Shown here piece after piece: positions 58,674 through 64,000 of a DNA stretch of 64,000 nt. The notes beneath the pieces were generated by a model. That model ran no database searches. It was not told the origin of the DNA and saw nothing but the letters and a program-made list of their open reading frames with translations. The DNA lies in NCBI GenBank assembly GCA_018292915.2, contig JACVVK020000289.1, positions 611,001-675,000 on the forward strand. The letters are read 5' to 3'. The translations under genes and the position numbers were made by a program. Each line of letters begins with the position of its first letter. Positions within the stretch are counted from its first letter, which is position 1. This DNA comes from Batillaria attramentaria (taxonomy: Eukaryota; Mollusca; Gastropoda; Batillariidae).

Positions 58674-59275
58674 ATATACTGATTTGTGTCCAGGCCTGTT
58701 TCTCCGAAAATGCTCACCGAATGGCTTCAAATTTTGGGTATCCGAATGTATCAAAGTCTATTATTACAGCAACCAAGCGTTTGATGATTGTTTAAGCGAT
58801 TTGGGAGTTATCGCCCTTTTGAGAAAAGTTGGTTGTCTCGCGCTTACAGGCGAAATATTTATTTAAATCGTTCATTTTTTTTTTTTTTCTTTTGAAGTAG
58901 ATAGCATGATTGCGGACTCTGAACAGAGTAACTGTCAGGAAATGGTCGCCCTTATAGTTTTAATGTAAATCGCACCTCAGTTGGCATCGCATGTGAACCC
59001 AGTTTACTGGATGCCGCCTGATTTAGAAATTTTGGGTTCCTTAAAGAATCAAGATCTTTGAATAGAGGCCGGTCCCGATCCAGGTACGATTGCACATATG
59101 ATTTGCGAATTATCGCTCTTTTCAGAAAAGTTGGCTTTTTGGCGTGTAAAGGCGTAATATTTATCTAAATCACTCCATTTTTTTTTAATTTTTTATTTTT
59201 GAATTAGATAGCATGAATACGGACTCTAAACAGAGTGAATTTTGGAGGTAATCACTCTTGTACTTTTGGCGTAAA
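58394..59275 (+). mobile_element. Palindrome-headed element, copy 3, uninterrupted
   Basis: Counterpart of 25758-26640, with a GT tract at 58603-58671 and both GTAGATAGCATGA-type blocks (the second as TTAGATAGCATGA). Confidence 0.6.
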
Positions 59276-59487
59276 TACTTCTAACTCTGAACAACAAAAT
59301 GGCAGAAAATTTTATACATATGGTCGTAGAAAAATACCCCCCCCCCCCAAGAAAAAAACAACAAAAAACAACAACAACAACAACAAAAAACCGAAGCTGA
59401 TCATCTCCCGATTCGAAGGCGGGATCTGGCATTAAAATCAGTGGCTCAAAATTACACATGTTTGCTTTAAAAGAAAATTCCTCGCAG

Positions 59488-59548
59488 AAAGGTTTCAGTC
59501 AGCCGGCCTTATTAAGGACCCGTCTTTATTGTTTGGCGCGCGCGCGCG

Positions 59549-59598
<50 letters not shown>

Positions 59599-59980
59599 CA
59601 ACCATGTTTATATCTGGCAGTGTGTCGAGTGTGGAGGGGTGGACGCAAGGAACCCTCGAATTATCTCGGGGATACCGAGCGTTCCGTGCCGTATTTATAT
59701 TACAGTGATTTCCCTGACCATTTGTGTGACAAGAAACGTGTGTGGTAGGAGAAACTGCTTGCATTTGTTCGGTGTTTCCGCAGACGCAGAGACTGACTCG
59801 CCTCATGACGGATAAGAGACGTGAAGTGTTGAAACGTGAATTTGACCGAAACCATCGGTACTCGGCCGGCCTCACTTCTGGGTTGCCTATTGGCACTCAC
59901 TGACCAGAGTGCTGTGCATGTCACATAAAACTGTTAAAAATAATGCTGAATAAAACTTTGGAAAAGTATTCTACCTTACA
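59488..59980 (+). other. Gene 3c downstream (3'-UTR) exons
   Basis: Candidate exon 4 from 59488 and terminal exon from 59784, with AATAAA at 59949-59954. They align with the gene 3a and 3b counterparts. Confidence 0.5.
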
Positions 59981-60745
59981 GTTTTGTTTAGTACTGATTC
60001 AGTGTTTATGTGTTGCTTTTCTGTAACGCACGGCTTCAACTAAAATTGACAACTGCGCAATGTTTGTATAGATGTATGTTTGTATGTAGGTATGCAATGT
60101 AGGTATGTGCATTAGACACACCCCATCTCATCCCATACCATTGTGTACATTTGTATATGTGTACGTAGTATGTATGTATATCTGTATGTATGTCTGTATG
60201 TATTTCTGTCTGTATGTCTGTAAGTTAAGTTCAAGTGAAACTCCACCGCCTGTATTGATGTGTATAAATGTGTGCGTGTGAATGTTGTGTGTGTGCGTGA
60301 GCAAAAGCGCATTGAGTGCTTTTCGAAGCAGAACGCCGCGCTCTACAAGTGTAATGTATTATGTAGTATTATTATTTCTGTCTCAATGTCTGTCTGTCTG
60401 TCTGTCTGTATGCCGGCCTGAGTCCTGTAAAACTTATGTGCGAGCGATCATGATGTAAGTTGGCCGGTGTGGTGAGCTTGATGCATATGTTAATTTCTCG
60501 TTTCATGTACCCCCAACGGGGTTTTGAAATAAACTTTGACTTCGGCATGTAGCCTGAGTAGGTGGGTAGGTAAAATAGGGCATAGACGTATGTCTCTCTA
60601 GCTTGGGTCTACACGTCCCACCACAGGAGAGATTGGGGACGGCCGTAACGGGCACGGGTCATGATTGAGGCGCATCCAGCTGAACACGATTCAGTCCAGT
60701 CACACTGGGGCGCCTCTGATTGTGATGGTCCTGTTACACAAAGAG

Positions 60746-61018
60746 GGTAATCTTGAAGAATAGTATACGAAATTCTGACGTTGTGCCCATGTGATCAGCA
60801 ACCAAAATGGCGCGTTCGATTTGCATGCATAAATCCCTACTTGTGAAATGAAATAAATTATTTGCACCCACACGTGGGGAAGGAGAGATCAAAGTGAGCA
60901 GGTGACGGGTGTCTTACGTCTCTTTGCATCGAGCAGAACCGAACGCACCCGAAGAAGTGCGTGCAAATAGGCATTATCTCCCATTATCAATTTCGTATAC
61001 TATTTTTCAAGATTACCC
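60746..61018. mobile_element. 273-bp hAT-like MITE, copy 3
   Basis: Same length and ACAAAGAG flanks as the copies at 28124 and 43181. Confidence 0.88.
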
Positions 61019-61357
61019 ACAAAGAGATCCCATTACACCACTCGCCAGTGCAAACTTTCAGTGAGTTAACTCTGAGAGCATTACATCCGAAAATAGAGAG
61101 CGAAAGTGTGTCACTGATGAGTCTTATGACTTTCCATAACCCGCTCAGTGATTTACGAGTTCACCAAAACACAAGTTACTCATCAATCAGAAAGTGCGTC
61201 ATTTCAAACATTTGGAGCCCATACATCACGGCCGGTGCACAGTTATTTTGCTCACTTTTTTTTTTTTTTTTGGGGGGGGGGGGTGACATTTTATTTTCCT
61301 TGGATCACGTAAAGAAATGATCGCACAGAAGGCTCGGTAGCTCGGGGAGGGTTGAAT

Positions 61358-61488
61358 GTCCTTTTCCAACACGTACGGGTGATATCAAAGATGGGGCAAC
61401 AAGGAAAAGGCCAGTACAAATATATGGCCCCAGCTGGGATTAGAACTCATGACCCGAGCACTGAAAGTCCAACCCTCTACCATACCAG

Positions 61489-61564
<76 letters not shown>
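61358..61564 (-). mobile_element. SINE family A fragment with (CA)n head, copy 3
   Basis: Counterpart of 28722-28862. Here the CA tract is expanded to about 73 bp (61491-61563) against about 20 bp in copies 1 and 2. Confidence 0.75.
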
Positions 61565-61566
<2 letters not shown>

Positions 61567-61740
61567 TTCATGACATGTAACAAAAAGCACAATCTGACAT
61601 GAAAAACAGAGATTTCAGCAGCTGTACAACTCTTTATTTATTACATAAATACTTCCGCACTGTACAAGCAAAGGCAGTTTCTGACATAAAAACAGGCAAA
61701 AAGACGGACAACAGCAACATGACGACAAGTCAATCCAAGG

Positions 61741-61782
61741 TCATTTCTTCTCTCCCAAGTCGTCTATATCATCCTCGTCGAT
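61741..61782 (-). CDS. DENR: DENR terminal exon (copy 3)
   Basis: It encodes IDEDDIDDLGEKK and TGA after the acceptor TTTCAG, as in copies 1 and 2. The next exon upstream on the minus strand (SUI1 domain) would lie near 62.57 kb but is not there, because sequence identity stops at 62518. If the palindrome-headed element is an insertion, the rest of DENR, perhaps the complete gene, should continue to the right of the window. A poly(A) signal lies at about 61632-61637 on the minus strand. Confidence 0.75.
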   Translation of the reverse strand: MDEDDIDDLGEKK

Positions 61783-62078
61783 CTGAAACAAACATTGCAC
61801 AAGAGTAAAGCATGCGAAACCAACACTACACTCAGTCATGATTTTATCCACATGCATTTTCACCGACAGTCAACTTTACAGTTTCTTTTGAAGAAGAGCA
61901 GGCTGTGGCCTATAAAACAACACATCAGAGTGAATAGCAGGGTGGAGGTTTGCATATAAAGTAGTGATTCACAAGAGGCAGGCTTTCGTGCCTTCATCCC
62001 CCAGCCCTGCGGCACCTTGAGCGTCTCAGACTCAGAGGAGACCACTATTTGTGTTGCAAGGAACAGCCTACCCTACTA

Positions 62079-62474
62079 CAGGGTTCGTACAGGATTTTGA
62101 GAACAAAATTCAAACTTTTTAAAGACTTTTCAAAGACCAAAAATAAAAATTCAAAGACCCTGCTCTCGCAATCCAGCGTGATCTCAAAATAGCCAGTCAC
62201 GTGTCACCGCATGCGCTTTGTGACCAACCAGAGTCCACTCGCGAGCGGAGCGAAAGGAAAGGCACAGTGACACTTCAAGAGACAGGCAAACAGTGAGCTA
62301 GCCCCGAAAATACGGTCGCGGAAAAATTATTTTAAAAAAATCATTTTGTGATTTTGCAAAGACTTTCAAAGACTTTTTTTCAAAACATCGAAATTTAAAG
62401 ACTTTCAAAGACTTGAAAAAGGGTCTCCAAAATTCCAAGACGTTCAAAGACATTCAATGCCTGTACGAACCCTG
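62079..62474. mobile_element. MITE with CAGGGTTCGTACAGG ends, copy 3
   Basis: Inverted ends and TACTA flanks as in copies 1 and 2. The internal sequence has a few more differences, for example around 62273-62345. Confidence 0.85.
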
Positions 62475-62515
62475 TACTGTACATGTGTAGCATAGTGTAC
62501 ACTCTACACGTATTT

Positions 62516-62741
62516 TTATGTTGTTTCCATAGTAATGGAAACAACATAATAGGACGGGCTAAAATTTCCACGTTCATAGGCAAGCATCTGTGGTACAAAC
62601 GCACGTCACTGCCGATCTCCCGCAGAGACGATTTTGCAAGTGTAACTCTGACAATGACGTAAGAAAACCTGCGTCATCGATGCTGGCATGTATGCTGTTC
62701 CGAACGCACTTCTCCTCCTCAGTGAGTGCCGTCTGTGTGGA

Positions 62742-62828
<87 letters not shown>

Positions 62829-63660
62829 TGTGTCCGGGCCCGTTTCTTCGAAAATACTCAACCGAATGGCTTCAAATTTGGGGTATCCAAATATATCAAA
62901 ATATTACATTAGACGATTCAAGCGTGTGATGATTGCTTACGTGATTTGGGAGTTATCGCCCTTTTGAGACAAGTTGGTTGTCTTTCGTGTACAGGCGTAA
63001 TATTTATTTAAATCACTCAATGTTTTGGCAGTAGATAGCTTGAATACGGACTCTGAACAGAGTCACTACTAGAAAATGGTCGCTCTTATAGTTTTCATGT
63101 AAACCGAGCCTGAATTGACATTGCATGTGAACCCAGTTCAGATGCCTATTTCTCCAAAAATACTGAACCGATCGATTTCAAATTTGGGGTTTCTAAATGA
63201 ATCAAGATTGTTGAATAGAAGGCCCGGTCCAGATACGATTGCACACATGATTTGCGAGTTATCGCCCTTTTCAGAAAAAGTGGCTTTCTGGCGTTTAAAG
63301 GCGTAATATTTACCTAAACCACTCCATTTTTTGGACATAGATAGCATGAATACGGACTCTCAACTAAGTGAATTTTGGAGGTTGTCGCTTTTATACTTTT
63401 GGCGTAAGCCGTACCTGATGAAAGTGCTGGTGAACACACTTTAGATCTCAAAATCGCTCCTACTATACATAGATAATGAGCCTGGGGTGCCATAAAAAAT
63501 ATACAAAAAAATTAGAAAAATTCACTGCAGCCGTTATCGTCAGTTGACTCGAAAATTTGTACTCACAGCACATTTCCTCTGCAAGCCACACGCCTCACAA
63601 ACATCGAAGAAGAGACGCACGCGCACTGACGTAAAGTAAGTGCGTCATGTTTGATTGACG
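62516..63660 (+). mobile_element. Palindrome-headed element with GT tract and ~305-bp tandem units
   Basis: It starts with a 15-bp-arm hairpin (62516-62530/62535-62549, loop AGTA), then GGACGGGCTAAA and a (GT)n tract (62738-62825). Two tandem units follow, starting TTTCTTCGAAAATACTCAACCG (62843) and TTTCTCCAAAAATACTGAACCG (63148). Each carries GTTATCGCCCTTTT, GGCGTAATATTTA.CTAAA and a 'GATAGC.TGAATACGGACTCT' end. Relatives are at 25758, 34522/41326 and 58394. The far end is not identified. Confidence 0.6.
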
Positions 63661-63662
63661 TG

Positions 63663-63956
63663 ATGCTGTTTTTTCTTGGGGGTGTCTCGCCACTTTCTTT
63701 CGGAATTCCTCTGTTTGGAGACGTGGTGTTGTATTTTACTTATGCTATGTCGCCATCATCGTGCACTCGCAGAGATGATACGGGATACAACAGACTACAA
63801 CTCCAATACTTTATGAACAGAATATGCGCGGAGAACAAATTCATGAAAGAAGAAGAATCCAGAACGCTGTGCAGGGCTGCTTACGAACTGAACAGGTCAG
63901 ATCTAGAACATTCCTCAACTTACTGGAAGGCTCGAAATCTCTCCAAGGTGACGTAA
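63663..63956 (+). CDS. Unrecognised 97-residue open frame
   Basis: From ATG 63663 to TAA. The N-terminal ~30 residues are hydrophobic (MLFFLGGVSPLSFGIPLF) and could be a signal or membrane segment. The rest is polar with many charged residues (NRLQLQYFMNRICAENKFMK). It resembles nothing I know and has no second copy in the window. It may be chance or part of an adjoining element. Confidence 0.25.
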   Translation: MLFFLGGVSPLSFGIPLFGDVVLYFTYAMSPSSCTRRDDTGYNRLQLQYFMNRICAENKFMKEEESRTLCRAAYELNRSDLEHSSTYWKARNLSKVT

Positions 63957-64000
63957 TCTACTGACGTTACTGCACCAGCATGTTCTGGGATGGTCTAGAA

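Larger units (their letters stand above)
45278..62518 (+). repeat. Tandem array unit, copy 3 (with nested LINEs)
   Basis: Colinear with copies 1 and 2 up to ATTTTTAT at about 62518, plus an 8974-bp LINE complex (47590-56563) and its TSD. Homology ends inside the DENR region, before the SUI1-domain exon, where a palindrome-headed element begins. Either the array ends here or that element interrupts it. Confidence 0.88.

Overview
The window is eukaryotic nuclear DNA. It has spliced genes with GT-AG introns, AATAAA poly(A) signals, TATA-type promoters, tRNA-derived SINEs, several non-LTR retrotransposon families and very many long (GT)n/(CA)n tracts. The repeat load, the Tx1-, RTE- and CR1-like LINEs and a DENR fragment suggest a lophotrochozoan, most likely a marine gastropod mollusc. 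That placement is an inference and cannot be proved from the window.

Region 1 (1-9.3 kb) is mostly repeats: microsatellites, one SINE with a clear target-site duplication (TSD), a 5'-truncated CR1-like LINE with an open reverse transcriptase (4.8-6.2 kb), and an inverted copy of the 3' end of the gene family described next (6.8-7.6 kb). Region 2 (9.3-21.4 kb) holds two intact members of a family of small secreted Gln/Pro/Gly-rich proteins, gene 1 (coding 11217-13078) and gene 2 (coding 20131-21429). Each has a TATA box, a non-coding exon 1, a signal-peptide plus short-helix exon, a repeat-rich exon ending in the stop codon, and further exons in the 3' UTR. Their introns and the space between them are full of SINEs, MITEs, LINE 3' fragments and a nested palindromic transposon.

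Region 3 (21.4-62.5 kb) is a direct tandem array of at least three copies of an ~8.8 kb unit (21394-30222, 30223-45277, 45278-~62518). Each unit starts inside exon 3 of gene 2, carries that gene's 3' exons and a third, shorter family member (gene 3a/3b/3c, coding sequences identical by eye), and ends with the last exons of a convergent DENR gene on the minus strand. At both junctions a DENR exon is joined directly to the tail of gene 2 exon 3, so the internal DENR and gene 2 pieces are fragments.

The array was later hit by young LINEs. A 6.3 kb element (35033-41325) has ORF1 and ORF2 in one frame with only a UGA between them, and lies in the 3'-UTR intron of gene 3b. A Tx1/L1-like element (47590-56563) upstream of gene 3c is itself interrupted by a full-length RTE-like element (50314-53606). 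All three have clear TSDs. Region 4 (62.5-64 kb) begins a palindrome-headed, internally tandem-repeated element. It either marks the end of the array or interrupts it.

The most notable and possibly undescribed content is the secreted repeat-protein family with its odd architecture: intron 1 ends in a (GT)n tract in place of a polypyrimidine tract, introns lie downstream of the stop codon, and the family has been amplified together with DENR fragments. The biological role of the proteins cannot be read from the sequence. Their make-up would fit structural, mucous or adhesive secreted proteins, but that is speculation.
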